Assembly: GCA_037382465.1 (NCBI GenBank)
Contig: JARRPX010000002.1
Location: forward strand, 132,714 to 196,713
Length of the DNA: 64,000 nt
From: Anaerolineales bacterium
GTDB lineage: Bacteria > Chloroflexota > Anaerolineae > Anaerolineales > E44-bin32
Direction: 5' to 3'
Every line of letters starts with the position of its first letter. The stretch's first letter is position 1. Below, piece after piece: positions 1 through 8,345 of the stretch. The notes beneath the pieces were generated by a model. That model did not search any database and was not told where the DNA came from. It saw only the letters and a program-made list of their open reading frames with translations. Position numbers and translations under genes: made by a program.

Positions 1-535
1 TATCGTACAAGCCGCGGACGATGTTGCCGAACTGCTGCCAATATTCCCGCGGCAATTCAATCGATGCCGCCAACTGACGCGCCTGATACTGGCGCATGCC
101 CAATAAGGGATCGACGTGAACACGCACGATTTTTTCGGGCTTCGTTCTCGCCACTTCTTCGATGTCTACGCCGCCTTCAGCAGAGGCGATGATCACCGGA
201 CAACGCCGGCTGCGGTCGTTCGTGACGCTGAGATAGATTTCCGATTGGATGTCCGCTGCCTCGTCGACCAATACTCGCCGCACAGGCAAGCCTTTCACGT
301 GCATCCCCAGCACATGCGTGGCCATCTCTTCCGCTTCTTCCGGCGAATCGACCAGGCGGATTCCGCCTGCCTTACCGCGTCCGCCAACCAGCACTTGCGC
401 CTTGATTACCACGCGGCTCCCCAATTCTTGCGCCACGACCTTCGCTTCCTGGGCCGTCATGGCAACCCTGCCCCGCGGGATCGGGATGCCGTTTTGAGAA
501 AACAATTGCTTGGACCGATACTCATGAAGCTTCAT
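1..535 (-). CDS. sucC: Succinyl-CoA ligase (ADP-forming) beta subunit, N-terminal part
   Basis: This is the first 178 codons of the beta subunit of succinyl-CoA synthetase; the gene runs off the left edge. The enzyme makes succinyl-CoA or, in reverse, ATP in the TCA cycle. The protein begins MKLHEYRSKQLF and then has the ATP-grasp features IPIPRG, VIKAQVLVGGRGKAGG and ASAEGGVDIEEVA, all typical of SucC. The ATG at 533-535 is chosen because the conserved MKLHEYxxK start of the family lies exactly there. It sits 8 bases beyond the rluB stop on the same strand. sucD is not visible in the window. Confidence 0.93.
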   Translation of the reverse strand, partial: MKLHEYRSKQLFSQNGIPIPRGRVAMTAQEAKVVAQELGSRVVIKAQVLVGGRGKAGGIRLVDSPEEAEEMATHVLGMHVKGLPVRRVLVDEAADIQSEIYLSVTNDRSRRCPVIIASAEGGVDIEEVARTKPEKIVRVHVDPLLGMRQYQARQLAASIELPREYWQQFGNIVRGLYD

Positions 536-543
536 CCAAACTC

Positions 544-1338
544 CTATTCCCCTGCCTGTCGATTTTTACGCCCTACGTCAGACCTTCCCGGACTGCGTGT
601 CCGACGGGTGGAAGGCTGCTTATCCCTCAGCAAGCGCTGCAGCATTTTTTGCTCGGATTTCGATAGAAAGCGCCACGTTCCGAGCCGCAGGTTTCCCAGT
701 TGAATTGGGCCAATACGCACGCGAATCAATCTTCGAACTTCCAACCCCAACGTACGCATCATCTCGCGAATCTGCCGCTTGCGGCCCTGGCGTAGGACAA
801 TATGCACCCAGGATGTGTTCGTTGACGAATCTTCCCGCCAGACTCGCGCCGGTAAAGATTTTACCCCTTCTGGAAGCGATACGCCGTGCGCCAGGGCGGA
901 CAATTGGCCGTCATCCGGAGTTCGGTCCAATAAAACGCGATATTCTTTTTCATGCTCGTAACGCGGATGCAGCAGAAGGTTGGCCAGTTCACCATCATTG
1001 GTGAGCAGGATTAACCCCTCACTGTCCAGATCGAGCCTTCCCACAATAAAGGTACGTTGAGGGATTTTTACTAAGTCGAAAATCGTGCTGTTTCCACCCT
1101 GAGAACGATGTGACGAAAGCACGCCCCGGGGTTTGTATACAGCAATGTACACGGGCTTCTCTCTGGCATCGATGCGTTCACCGTCTACCCGAATCACATC
1201 GACATCTGCGTCCGCTTTCATTCCGATCGTGGCAGCACGTCCATTTACCGTCACACGGCCATCACGGATATAAGTTTCACAGGCACGTCGAGAGCCAATC
1301 CCCGTTCTTGCAAGTATCTTTTGCAATCTTTCCGACAT
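544..1338 (-). CDS. rluB: Pseudouridine synthase RluB/RsuA family
   Basis: A 264-residue rRNA pseudouridine synthase that probably modifies 23S rRNA. An S4 RNA-binding domain occupies about residues 1-60 (MSERLQKILARTGIGSRRA). The catalytic motif GRLDLDSEGLILLTNDG follows near residues 100-116, with the presumed catalytic Asp in GRLDLDSEG. The KRQIREMM motif near residue 190 is also typical. The C-terminus is basic and disordered. The start ATG shares one base with the scpB stop (TGATG), indicating translational coupling; scpB-rluB is a common bacterial pair. RluB is preferred over RsuA because of the scpB neighbour. Confidence 0.92.
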   Translation of the reverse strand: MSERLQKILARTGIGSRRACETYIRDGRVTVNGRAATIGMKADADVDVIRVDGERIDAREKPVYIAVYKPRGVLSSHRSQGGNSTIFDLVKIPQRTFIVGRLDLDSEGLILLTNDGELANLLLHPRYEHEKEYRVLLDRTPDDGQLSALAHGVSLPEGVKSLPARVWREDSSTNTSWVHIVLRQGRKRQIREMMRTLGLEVRRLIRVRIGPIQLGNLRLGTWRFLSKSEQKMLQRLLRDKQPSTRRTRSPGRSDVGRKNRQAGE

Positions 1339-1988
1339 CAGACTTCCGATTGGGTTTCCCCTTGATCCTCCGAACCCGTGGTTTCATCCGTCGAAGGAAG
1401 TGTTTCGAGATTCAACGGAGGGAGTTGATCCAGAGATTCGATTCCAAACTGCTGGAGAAACTCCGTTGTCGTAGCGTAGAGGATCGGTCTGCCGGGGCTT
1501 TCACTTCTGCCGGTCTCTTCGATGAGGCCATAACGCAGCAAGGTACGCAGCACGCTGTCCGAATTGACGCCTCGAACGGCATCGATCTGTGGTCGAGTGA
1601 CTGGCTGCTGGTAGGCGATTATGGATATCACCTCCAACGCCGCGGGGGTCAGACGTGAGGTGCTCTCCAATTGAAGGAATCGCTCCACATCCTCGGAAAG
1701 TTCGGGCGCTGTTGTAAGTTGAAAGAGAGATCGGTGGTGCTGCAGCCTCAACCCCCGTCGCTTCAGTTCTTCATCCAACGTATCCAATGCTTTCTGTATC
1801 AAGCGAGGCGAGGCATCGAGAGCGGTCCCTAATTGTGAAATGGAAACTGGTGCAGGCGAAACGAAAAGCAACGCTTCGACGCGCGCGGCCAAATGATTCG
1901 TATTTTCCTCAGAAGCGGATGGACGAACAGCCGTGCTATAATCACCTTCGGATTCTGTTTCTGGAGTGGATGTTTTTGTCGTCACCAA
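1338..1988 (-). CDS. scpB: SMC-ScpAB condensin complex subunit ScpB
   Basis: A 216-residue ScpB, the winged-helix kleisin partner of the SMC complex in chromosome segregation. Diagnostic stretches are VEALLFVSPAPVSISQLG near residues 37-54 and LEVISIIAYQQPVTRPQIDAVRG near residues 118-140, followed by LLRYGLIEETGR. About 35 poorly conserved residues precede the first motif, and an acidic, Ser/Thr-rich tail follows. scpA is not adjacent. The assigned start at 1988 would overlap the divergent lipoprotein gene by 19 bases and cover its promoter, so the true start may be further in; the body of the gene is secure. Confidence 0.92.
   Translation of the reverse strand: MVTTKTSTPETESEGDYSTAVRPSASEENTNHLAARVEALLFVSPAPVSISQLGTALDASPRLIQKALDTLDEELKRRGLRLQHHRSLFQLTTAPELSEDVERFLQLESTSRLTPAALEVISIIAYQQPVTRPQIDAVRGVNSDSVLRTLLRYGLIEETGRSESPGRPILYATTTEFLQQFGIESLDQLPPLNLETLPSTDETTGSEDQGETQSEV
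1934..1942 (+). promoter_or_regulatory. Extended -10 promoter for the 1970-2563 lipoprotein
   Basis: TGCTATAAT is a perfect extended -10 element. It would place the transcription start near 1949, about 20 bases before the ATG at 1970. No good -35 is seen, as expected for extended -10 promoters. It lies inside the 5' end of the divergent scpB frame. The identical nine bases precede the kinase gene at 10490. Confidence 0.55.
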
Positions 1989-2563
1989 ACCTACTCACCA
2001 AGAGTCGAATTTATACGCTTGCGGCTGCGAGCATGATCCTCATCGCGAATCTCGCCTGCCAGTTGAACCTGGGTGGGCCCGAGCCCCCCGGCGAACCGAT
2101 TCCCACACAGGAAAACGCCGCCTTCAATCTCACGGAAATGTGGCAGTCGGCGCTGCAGGATGCCGTTGAATCCGGCCAGGTCACCGTCATACTGAACGAA
2201 ATTCAACTCACGTCGCTTCTCAGCCAGCGGATGGCGCAGAAAGAAAATCCGCTCCTGCTCGATCCCCAAGTCTTTTTACGTGACAAGATGATCCAAATTT
2301 ACGGCACGACGAATAACGGGCCTTTCACCGCCAACGTGCTGATCGGCGTAACGCCGGTCATCAACGCTGATGGTGAACTTACTTTCGATCTCACCCGAGC
2401 AGAGTTTGGTCCAATCCCTGCACCATCAGCACTCAAAGACACCGTTTCCGCCATTCTCACCGAAGCCTTCACGGGCACGATCGGTTCTCTGGCAACGGGG
2501 ATCAGAATCAGTACGATCGCAATCTCCGACGGGGAGATGGGTATTGTCGGTGAATTACGCTAA
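1970..2563 (+). CDS. Putative lipoprotein of unknown function
   Basis: A 197-residue protein with a short N-terminus, a hydrophobic segment (IYTLAAASMILIANLAC) and a Cys that could be lipidated, although the residues before it (NLAC) are not a perfect lipobox. The remaining ~170 residues look like a soluble alpha/beta domain with VTVILNEIQLTSLL and FTANVLIGVTPVINADGELTF; no catalytic motif is recognised. The ATG at 1970 is preferred over upstream in-frame starts because it lies just downstream of the -10 element and starts right before the signal segment. It precedes another lipoprotein by 42 bases and is probably co-transcribed with it. Confidence 0.7.
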   Translation: MFLSSPNLLTKSRIYTLAAASMILIANLACQLNLGGPEPPGEPIPTQENAAFNLTEMWQSALQDAVESGQVTVILNEIQLTSLLSQRMAQKENPLLLDPQVFLRDKMIQIYGTTNNGPFTANVLIGVTPVINADGELTFDLTRAEFGPIPAPSALKDTVSAILTEAFTGTIGSLATGIRISTIAISDGEMGIVGELR

Positions 2564-2605
2564 CCGTCAAGTTTGGAATTATACCAGTGCGAAGATTGAC
2601 CAGCA

Positions 2606-4201
2606 ATGAGACCTGAGCAGAGACTGCAAAAAAACCTACTAATCGCGTTCCTGGCCGCCATCTTGATCGCTTCATGTTCCGGTCCCCGGACGACAGCGGA
2701 GCAGATACAGGTTACGATCGTCGTCGACGGTGAAGAAACCGGGTTGTCGGTCCCATCCGGATCGACGGTCCAATTTGCTATCGATACCAGCGGCATTACG
2801 TTGGGAACGCTCGATCGCCTCGACCCGCCGGGCTATACCCTGCTCGATGCCGGTTCGACGATCACGGTTACGCGCGTCGGCGAACGCTTCGAGATCGAAC
2901 AAATCGAAATCCCTTTCGAACGTCAAACCCTGCGCAACGAATCTCTTCCGATCGGCGAATCTCACTTGCTGCAGCCGGGATCGAACGGGCTGCAAGAGAT
3001 CACTTACCGCATATTGGAAGAAGGCGGCGTGGAAATTTCACGAACACCGGTCAAGAACACGATCCTGGTCGAACCCGTCCCGGAAATTGTCATGGTCGGG
3101 ATTCAATCGGCATACACCCCTGTCTCCATCGAGGGGAAATTGGCTTACATATCGGGACAAAATGCCTGGATCGTCCAGGGCGACACCGGCAATCGCCGGC
3201 CACTCGTGCTGACGGGTGATCTGGACGGATACATATTCAAGCTCTCCGACGACGGGCGCTTCTTACTCTTCACCCGCCAGGTCGAGGACGACGAAGATAC
3301 GATCAATCGTTTGTGGGCCGTTTCCACCACAGACGCAAACGCTGAACTCATCGATCTGAAAGTGGAGAACATCGTCCACTTCGCGGATTGGATGCCCGGC
3401 ATCGATTCCCGCATCGTTGCCTATTCGACCGTCGAACCCAGCCCCGCCGCACCCGGTTGGCAGGCCAACAACGATCTGCTAACGGTTCGATTCACGGAAT
3501 CGGGTGTGGTCTTCCGTCCGGAAACGGTGATCGAACCCAACGCCGGCGGCCAGTATGGATGGTGGGGGACGACGTTCGTCTGGGGCGAGGACCACCTTCA
3601 CCTGGCGTATGCACAGGCAGACAGCATCGGTCTCGTCGATTTCGACACCGCCAGCTTCGTCCCGCTTCAGGAGATTACGCCCTATCGGACGCTGAGTGAT
3701 TGGGCCTGGGTCCCGGGACTCACCTGGGGGCGGGACAATCGGACGCTCTTTTTCATCGATCATGGAGATCCGATTGCACTCGAAAATCCAGACGCATCAC
3801 CTGTTTTCGATCTCGTGGCGCTTACCGGCCAGGGCGGTTTGCGCTTACCGCTTGCGGAAAAAACGGGGATGTTCGCCTACCCGACGGTTTCCCCGGCCAG
3901 CTTGCTGGATACCGGCGAAATCGAATACAAGGTGGCATTTCTGCAAGCAATCTCTCCGCTAGAAAGCGACACGAGCAACTACCGTTTGACCGTCTTGGAT
4001 CGAGACGGCAGCAACCTGCACGGAATCTTTCCCCCACCTGGTGAAAGCGGATTAGAACCGCAGCCCGTCGTATGGTCACCCGGGGCCGATCAAATTGCCG
4101 TCATTTACCGTGGCGATCTCTGGATCGTGGATGTCGCCAGTGAAATGGGGCAAAGGATCACTGCAGAAGGCTTGACCCTCTCGATGGACTGGAGCCCCTG
4201 A
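2606..4201 (+). CDS. Lipoprotein with G5-like domain and TolB-like beta-propeller
   Basis: A 531-residue predicted lipoprotein. The signal peptide ends in the lipobox LIASC near residue 24. Residues ~32-90 resemble the small ubiquitin-like DUF348 fold that often precedes G5 domains. Residues ~90-170 match a G5 domain (ITYRILEEGGVEISRTPVKNT). The rest, from about residue 175, has repeated TolB/WD40-like blades such as FKLSDDGRFLLFTR and VVWSPGADQIAVIY. G5 domains are generally linked to cell-wall or glycan binding, so an envelope-surface role is inferred. Three bases separate it from the following sugar-nucleotide gene. Confidence 0.75.
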   Translation: MRPEQRLQKNLLIAFLAAILIASCSGPRTTAEQIQVTIVVDGEETGLSVPSGSTVQFAIDTSGITLGTLDRLDPPGYTLLDAGSTITVTRVGERFEIEQIEIPFERQTLRNESLPIGESHLLQPGSNGLQEITYRILEEGGVEISRTPVKNTILVEPVPEIVMVGIQSAYTPVSIEGKLAYISGQNAWIVQGDTGNRRPLVLTGDLDGYIFKLSDDGRFLLFTRQVEDDEDTINRLWAVSTTDANAELIDLKVENIVHFADWMPGIDSRIVAYSTVEPSPAAPGWQANNDLLTVRFTESGVVFRPETVIEPNAGGQYGWWGTTFVWGEDHLHLAYAQADSIGLVDFDTASFVPLQEITPYRTLSDWAWVPGLTWGRDNRTLFFIDHGDPIALENPDASPVFDLVALTGQGGLRLPLAEKTGMFAYPTVSPASLLDTGEIEYKVAFLQAISPLESDTSNYRLTVLDRDGSNLHGIFPPPGESGLEPQPVVWSPGADQIAVIYRGDLWIVDVASEMGQRITAEGLTLSMDWSP

Positions 4202-4204
4202 ACA

Positions 4205-5170
4205 ATGCTCAAGGACCAAATGCGAGTCGTGGTGACCGGTGGAGCCGGGTTTATCGGTTCACATCTCTGCGATTACCTGCTTCGAAAAGGTCATCAAGTC
4301 GTCATCATCGACAATCTCCTCACGGGCAGCCTGGAAAATATCGCGCATTTCGAAGGAAATGACGACGTGCTCTTCATCAAGCAAGATGTGTCGGAGCACA
4401 TCTCCGTACCCGGCAGGATCGATGCCGTGATGCATCTCGCATCGCCGGCCAGCCCTAACCAATCCTCACCGTACGGTTATCCGCAATTATCGATACAGAC
4501 CTTGAAGGTCGGTTCGCTGGGCACACACAACGCTCTCGGAGTCGCACGCGCACACGATGCAGCGTTTCTACTCGCCTCGACGTCTGAAATCTACGGCGAT
4601 CCGGAGGTTCATCCGCAGCATGAGGAGTACTTCGGCCACGTGAACCCTGTAGGCATCCGCTCTGTGTACGATGAAGCGAAACGCTTCGCGGAAGCCATAA
4701 CGATGGCCTATCACCGCAAACACGGCTTGCGCACGCACATCGCCCGGATCTTCAACACCTTCGGTCCTCGCATGCGTCTCGACGACGGACGCGTCGTGCC
4801 CAACTTCATCGGCCAGGCCATTCAAAACAAACCGCTTACGATTTACGGCGACGGCAAGCAAACCCGTAGTTTTTGTTACGTAAGCGACACCGTCGAAGGC
4901 CTTTATCGTTTACTTCAAAGCGACTACAATCTACCGGTCAACATCGGGAATCCGGTCGAAATGACGATCATGCAATTGGCCGAGTTGATCAACCGCCTGA
5001 CGAAAAACCAGGCCGGAATTGAAATCCTGCCCGACTCGCGTGCGCCGGCCGACCCACAACGCCGGCAGCCGGACATCTCACGCGCCCGGGAGATTCTCGA
5101 TTGGGCACCGCAGGTAGACATCGAAGCAGGATTGGAACGGACCATAAAGGATTTTCAGAGCCGTATATGA
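4205..5170 (+). CDS. NAD-dependent nucleotide-sugar epimerase/decarboxylase (UXS-like SDR)
   Basis: A 321-residue extended short-chain dehydrogenase. The Rossmann motif [10 protein letters not shown] is near residues 12-21 and the catalytic YDEAK (YxxxK) near residue 156. The signature [13 protein letters not shown] and the stretch [19 protein letters not shown] are characteristic of UDP-glucuronate decarboxylases, which make UDP-xylose, so that activity is favoured over a simple epimerase. An alternative ATG at 4220 would begin directly at MRVVVTGG. The stop overlaps the next start (ATGA), so the gene is coupled to the GtrA gene; both fit envelope glycan synthesis. Confidence 0.85.
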   Translation: MLKDQMRVVVTGGAGFIGSHLCDYLLRKGHQVVIIDNLLTGSLENIAHFEGNDDVLFIKQDVSEHISVPGRIDAVMHLASPASPNQSSPYGYPQLSIQTLKVGSLGTHNALGVARAHDAAFLLASTSEIYGDPEVHPQHEEYFGHVNPVGIRSVYDEAKRFAEAITMAYHRKHGLRTHIARIFNTFGPRMRLDDGRVVPNFIGQAIQNKPLTIYGDGKQTRSFCYVSDTVEGLYRLLQSDYNLPVNIGNPVEMTIMQLAELINRLTKNQAGIEILPDSRAPADPQRRQPDISRAREILDWAPQVDIEAGLERTIKDFQSRI

Positions 5171-5661
5171 ACGCAACCACCAGAAGACGTCGGGAATTCA
5201 TACGCTTCGTCAAATTTTCGGTTGTGGGGACGTTCGGGGCCGTCGTCGATTTCGGCACCTTCAACCTACTGCATTCCGTCATTGGCTTGAACAGCCTGCC
5301 GTCCAGTGTGTGCTCATTCACGGCCGCGATCATCAGCAATTTCATATGGAATCGCTACTGGACCTACCCGGATTCGCGCTCCAAACCCATCCCCCATCAA
5401 GCCACGCAGTTTCTCGGCGTAAATCTGATCGGCCTGCTGATCCGTACTCCGATATTTGCTTTTTCGGAGGCCCCCATGACTCGCTTTGCAGAATGGCTGC
5501 TCGTCAACATCCCTTCCACGTTCCCCCCCGGCGAAGCTTCATTCCTTCCGATCGAGAGCGCAGTTCTGGGTAGCAATCTGGCACTCGCCACGGCGGTCAT
5601 CGTCGTCCTGTTCTGGAATTTCACGGTAAACCGCATTTGGACGTATTCAGACGTCACCTAG
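5167..5661 (+). CDS. GtrA family membrane protein
   Basis: A 164-residue protein with four predicted membrane segments. Hallmarks of the GtrA family are [20 protein letters not shown] near the N-terminus, [11 protein letters not shown] after helix 2 and [12 protein letters not shown] at the C-terminus. GtrA-like proteins are thought to flip or hand over lipid-linked sugars for cell-surface polysaccharide. The ATG at 5167 overlaps the previous stop by 4 bases and begins just before the conserved segment, so it is preferred over an in-frame start at 5101 inside the upstream gene. The loop between helices 3 and 4 is longer than usual. Confidence 0.85.
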   Translation: MNATTRRRREFIRFVKFSVVGTFGAVVDFGTFNLLHSVIGLNSLPSSVCSFTAAIISNFIWNRYWTYPDSRSKPIPHQATQFLGVNLIGLLIRTPIFAFSEAPMTRFAEWLLVNIPSTFPPGEASFLPIESAVLGSNLALATAVIVVLFWNFTVNRIWTYSDVT

Positions 5662-5782
5662 CGTAGATCAAGCAATCATTCATAATTGAGAACGATTCAG
5701 CGGAATGATTTCAAATTCGACGAAGCACAAGATATAACTTACGATGTAATTACAAAAACTTTCGAACAATTTCGAGGGCTTG

Positions 5783-5788
5783 TATAAT
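5783..5788 (+). promoter_or_regulatory. -10 element (TATAAT) upstream of 5819
   Basis: A perfect TATAAT lies 30 bases before the ATG at 5819, in the 157-base gap after the GtrA gene. The -35 region is poor (TTTCGA/TTCGAA around 5760-5766). A GGAG ribosome-binding site at 5804-5807 lies between it and the start. It would serve the 5819-7870 gene set. Confidence 0.5.
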
Positions 5789-5818
5789 GGATCACACCTC
5801 AACGGAGCCTGACAATCG

Positions 5819-6199
5819 ATGACCAAGAAATTGAGAAAGCCGATCCCGATTTATACTACCCCTGGAGATTGGTCCGCCTTACTCGTTTTCCCTTATATTT
5901 ACAATACGCTGGGTGAATGGATCGGTTGGGTGACATCGGAAAAAGAGGTTTTCGACGTCAACGGGGTATACGTCGGATGGATAACGAAAGATCCCCGCAT
6001 TCTCACCAAACGCATCCCGCAGCGTCCACTCGTTCGAAGAGAGCCTCCCGTGGAGCCCCAACGCATCCGGCCGCCCGCGACCGTCCCGCTGCCACCGATG
6101 ATGTCCGATCTTCCGTTCGAAATCATCGATGTTCTCGACGAAACCCCGGAACGTCTGCATACGACGGATGCCGCAGGACATCGGGAGGACATGGATTAA
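5819..6199 (+). CDS. Small protein with internal Trp-Gly repeat and Pro-rich tail
   Basis: A 126-residue protein of unknown function. Residues ~25-60 contain a twofold repeat, YNTLGEWIGWVTSE then FDVNGVYVGWITKD, resembling small beta-structured modules in which short 'GxxxGW' hairpins repeat. Residues ~65-95 are Pro/Arg-rich, and the last 30 are acidic. No signal peptide or membrane helix is present. A TATAAT box and GGAG site precede it. It is separated from the downstream thioesterase by 4 bases. I recognise no named family with confidence. Confidence 0.65.
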   Translation: MTKKLRKPIPIYTTPGDWSALLVFPYIYNTLGEWIGWVTSEKEVFDVNGVYVGWITKDPRILTKRIPQRPLVRREPPVEPQRIRPPATVPLPPMMSDLPFEIIDVLDETPERLHTTDAAGHREDMD

Positions 6200-6203
6200 C
6201 CGA

Positions 6204-6704
6204 ATGCCGCACGATGAAATCGAAGCCAAACCCGTGCACGCCTCCAGGGTTGTGCTCAGTCAACTCATGCAGCCAGGACAAGCCAACTCTCGAGGGGATG
6301 TACACGGCGGTTGGATCATGAAGTTGGTCGACGAAGCAGGCGCGCTGGCCGCCATGCGTCATGCGCAATGCAGAGTCGTCACCGTTGCCATCGATCAGAT
6401 GCATTTCCTCGAACCCATCCGTATCGGCGATTTGGTCATTCTGGAAGCGGAAGTAACTTATGTCGGTCGTACGTCCATCGAGACGCGCGTGCAGGTACAT
6501 GCGGAAAATCCCGTGACCGGTCAAAGGACTCACACCAACACCGGCTTCCTGGTCTATGTGGCGCTCGACGATGCCCGCATTCCGAAGCGCGTCCCCAAAC
6601 TGATCGCGGAGACGGAAAGTGAAAAGCGACTTCTGGCCGGGGGCAAACAACGCCAAGCTCATCGACTTGCCCAGCGAAAGCAAGATATACGCGAAGACGC
6701 CTGA
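6204..6704 (+). CDS. Hot-dog fold acyl-CoA thioesterase (YciA/BACH-like)
   Basis: A 166-residue acyl-CoA hydrolase. The motif RGDVHGGWIMKLVDEAGALAA (residues ~29-49) with the Asp in the hot-dog helix, and the later VTVAIDQMHFLEPIRIGD, are typical of the YciA/cytosolic thioesterase family. It has a basic C-terminal extension (~25 residues). The ATG at 6204 is used because homology starts soon after and a GGGAGG site lies upstream at 6183-6188; an in-frame start at 6129 would lie inside the preceding gene. Its TGA overlaps the following ATG (TGATG), so it is coupled to the ATPase gene. Confidence 0.85.
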   Translation: MPHDEIEAKPVHASRVVLSQLMQPGQANSRGDVHGGWIMKLVDEAGALAAMRHAQCRVVTVAIDQMHFLEPIRIGDLVILEAEVTYVGRTSIETRVQVHAENPVTGQRTHTNTGFLVYVALDDARIPKRVPKLIAETESEKRLLAGGKQRQAHRLAQRKQDIREDA

Positions 6705-7870
6705 TGACGACCAATCTAAAATCTCTCAACGAATTAATCGAACAAGCTAGTGCAAAACGGTTTCTCGATGTCGAAACCGCGGAGGATAAGGGGCTGGCGG
6801 AGCCGCTTGTCTTTCCATATCTATCCCTCGTGGGACAGCAAGACATGAAAATCGCTTTGCTGCTCGCACTGATCAACCCCCTCATCGGCGGCGTGCTGCT
6901 CATCGGACCCAGAGGTACGGGCAAGACAACGGCCGTGCGAAGTTTGACCGATTTGATGCCAGACATCCTACGCAGCCGCTGCGAATATGGATGCACGCCC
7001 GAAGACGTCGAGACCAGCGGCATCGACTCGGTTTGTCCGAACTGCGCACAACGCTACGCCCATGGGGAACCGCTGACGTACACGGACCGAGTGCGACTCT
7101 TCGAGCTTCCCCTCAATGCCGGCCTGGAGGACGTGGTTGGCGGCATCGACGAACGCGCCGCGGTCCATCAGAGATTACGCTTTCGCCGCGGAATCCTCGC
7201 CCGTGCGGACCAGAACGTGCTCTACGTCGATGAAATCAACTTGCTCGATGACGACATCATCGATGCCATACTCGATGCTGCTGCACAAGGCACCTACTCG
7301 GTCCATCGCGGCGCACTCGTGGCAACATATCGCGCCCGATTCGTGCTCATCGGTTCGATGAATCCGGAGGAGGGCCGGCTGCGCCCTCAGATTCTCGATC
7401 GTTTCGGGCTGCGTGTTATCGTTCGCGGTTTGGAACGCCGCAGCGATCGACTGGAAGCCTATCGACGCACGATCGCATTCCGCAACAATCCGCGAGAAGT
7501 GATCCAGGAATACGCAGAGGCCACGGCGTTGTTCCGGGAAGAGCTGGAACTCGCAAGACAGCGTCTTCCGGACGTGACGCTCACGAAATCAGCCGAAACG
7601 CTAGGCCTGAAATTGGTCCAGGAATTGGGCGTGGATTCCTTGCGTGCGGAGATTACGCTCTTCGAAGCTGCCAGAGCCCATGCAATCGCGGACGGCAGGG
7701 AACGCGCCAATCCGCAGGATATACGCACCGTCGCTCCGGTGAGCCTGCGTCTGCGGCGTTCACAGTTCATGCAAGATTACATCTCCTCCGTCTCCAAGGA
7801 AGAAGCAGAGATTCAAGCGCTTTTGAAAACGAAGAAACGATCCCCAGCAAGAAAATCGAAGAAGAAGTAG
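6704..7870 (+). CDS. Magnesium-chelatase subunit I-like AAA+ ATPase
   Basis: A 388-residue AAA+ ATPase related to ChlI/BchI. Walker A is GPRGTGKT (residues 68-75). A Walker-B region reads VLYVDEINLLDD, and the sensor/arginine-finger region is GSMNPEEGRLRPQILDRFGL. Between Walker A and B there is an insert with C93, C97, C111 and C114 (Cx3C...CxxC) that could bind a metal. The Lys-rich C-terminus is KKRSPARKSKKK. No chlH/chlD subunit or other tetrapyrrole gene is nearby, so a MoxR-like role with a VWA-domain partner elsewhere is as likely as chlorophyll or cobalamin chelation. Confidence 0.82.
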   Translation: MTTNLKSLNELIEQASAKRFLDVETAEDKGLAEPLVFPYLSLVGQQDMKIALLLALINPLIGGVLLIGPRGTGKTTAVRSLTDLMPDILRSRCEYGCTPEDVETSGIDSVCPNCAQRYAHGEPLTYTDRVRLFELPLNAGLEDVVGGIDERAAVHQRLRFRRGILARADQNVLYVDEINLLDDDIIDAILDAAAQGTYSVHRGALVATYRARFVLIGSMNPEEGRLRPQILDRFGLRVIVRGLERRSDRLEAYRRTIAFRNNPREVIQEYAEATALFREELELARQRLPDVTLTKSAETLGLKLVQELGVDSLRAEITLFEAARAHAIADGRERANPQDIRTVAPVSLRLRRSQFMQDYISSVSKEEAEIQALLKTKKRSPARKSKKK

Positions 7871-7911
7871 TTGAGTTCCCCTCAGGGAAGTACAGTATAG
7901 ATAGAAAACGA

Positions 7912-7938
7912 AATAGGCCGGGTTTCCGCCGGCCTATT
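7912..7938. terminator. Bidirectional hairpin terminator
   Basis: A perfect 10-bp stem, AATAGGCCGG (7912-7921) and CCGGCCTATT (7929-7938), with a 7-base loop lies between the convergent ATPase gene and acpP. It is flanked by A-rich and T-containing sequence, so it can serve both strands. Confidence 0.8.
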
Positions 7939-7959
7939 CTTATCGGTATTCCTCAACGG

Positions 7960-8196
7960 TTATTTCAGCTTGGCTTCGATGTAATCCACAGCCTCGCCGA
8001 CAGTCGTGATCTTCTGCGCATCCTCATCAGAAATCTCGCCGCCGAATTTTTCCTCGAACGCCATGATCAATTCGACGAGATCGAGTGAGTCTGCTTCGAG
8101 ATCTTCACGAAATCTCGATTCCTTCTTTACCTTGGATTCATCGATTCCGAGTAACTCTACAATAATTGCTTTTACATCTTCGAAAGTGTCGGACAT
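7960..8196 (-). CDS. acpP: Acyl carrier protein
   Basis: A 78-residue acidic acyl carrier protein that carries growing fatty acids on a 4'-phosphopantetheine arm. The attachment motif is ADSLDLVEL, with the modified Ser at about residue 37. Length and charge match the family. A strong AAGGAGG Shine-Dalgarno sequence lies 7 bases upstream on the minus strand, and a promoter is visible further up (8241-8269). It stands alone, not in a fab operon, and faces the ATPase gene across a shared terminator. Confidence 0.95.
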   Translation of the reverse strand: MSDTFEDVKAIIVELLGIDESKVKKESRFREDLEADSLDLVELIMAFEEKFGGEISDEDAQKITTVGEAVDYIEAKLK

Positions 8197-8240
8197 CAGG
8201 AGCCTCCTTGATTATATGCTCACCTATGAGGATAATGGGG

Positions 8241-8269
8241 ATTGTAAAACAGTCACGTCAGGTATACAA
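8241..8269 (-). promoter_or_regulatory. Probable sigma-70-type promoter for acpP
   Basis: On the minus strand the -35-like TTGTAT (8264-8269) and the -10 TACAAT (8241-8246) are separated by exactly 17 bases. They lie about 45 bases upstream of the acpP start, with the AAGGAGG site in between. The -10 is 5 of 6; the -35 is only 3 of 6. Confidence 0.45.
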
Positions 8270-8345
8270 GCCCTTTTTTTCAGATATACTCAGCCTTAAA
8301 ATGCGCTCGATATTCTAAGCGCTCTCAACCTAGGAACACTTTGAT

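Noticed and set aside
6704-7870. ChlI-like gene as evidence for photosynthesis
   Set aside because: Similar AAA+ proteins occur in many non-photosynthetic bacteria and no other pigment gene is present.
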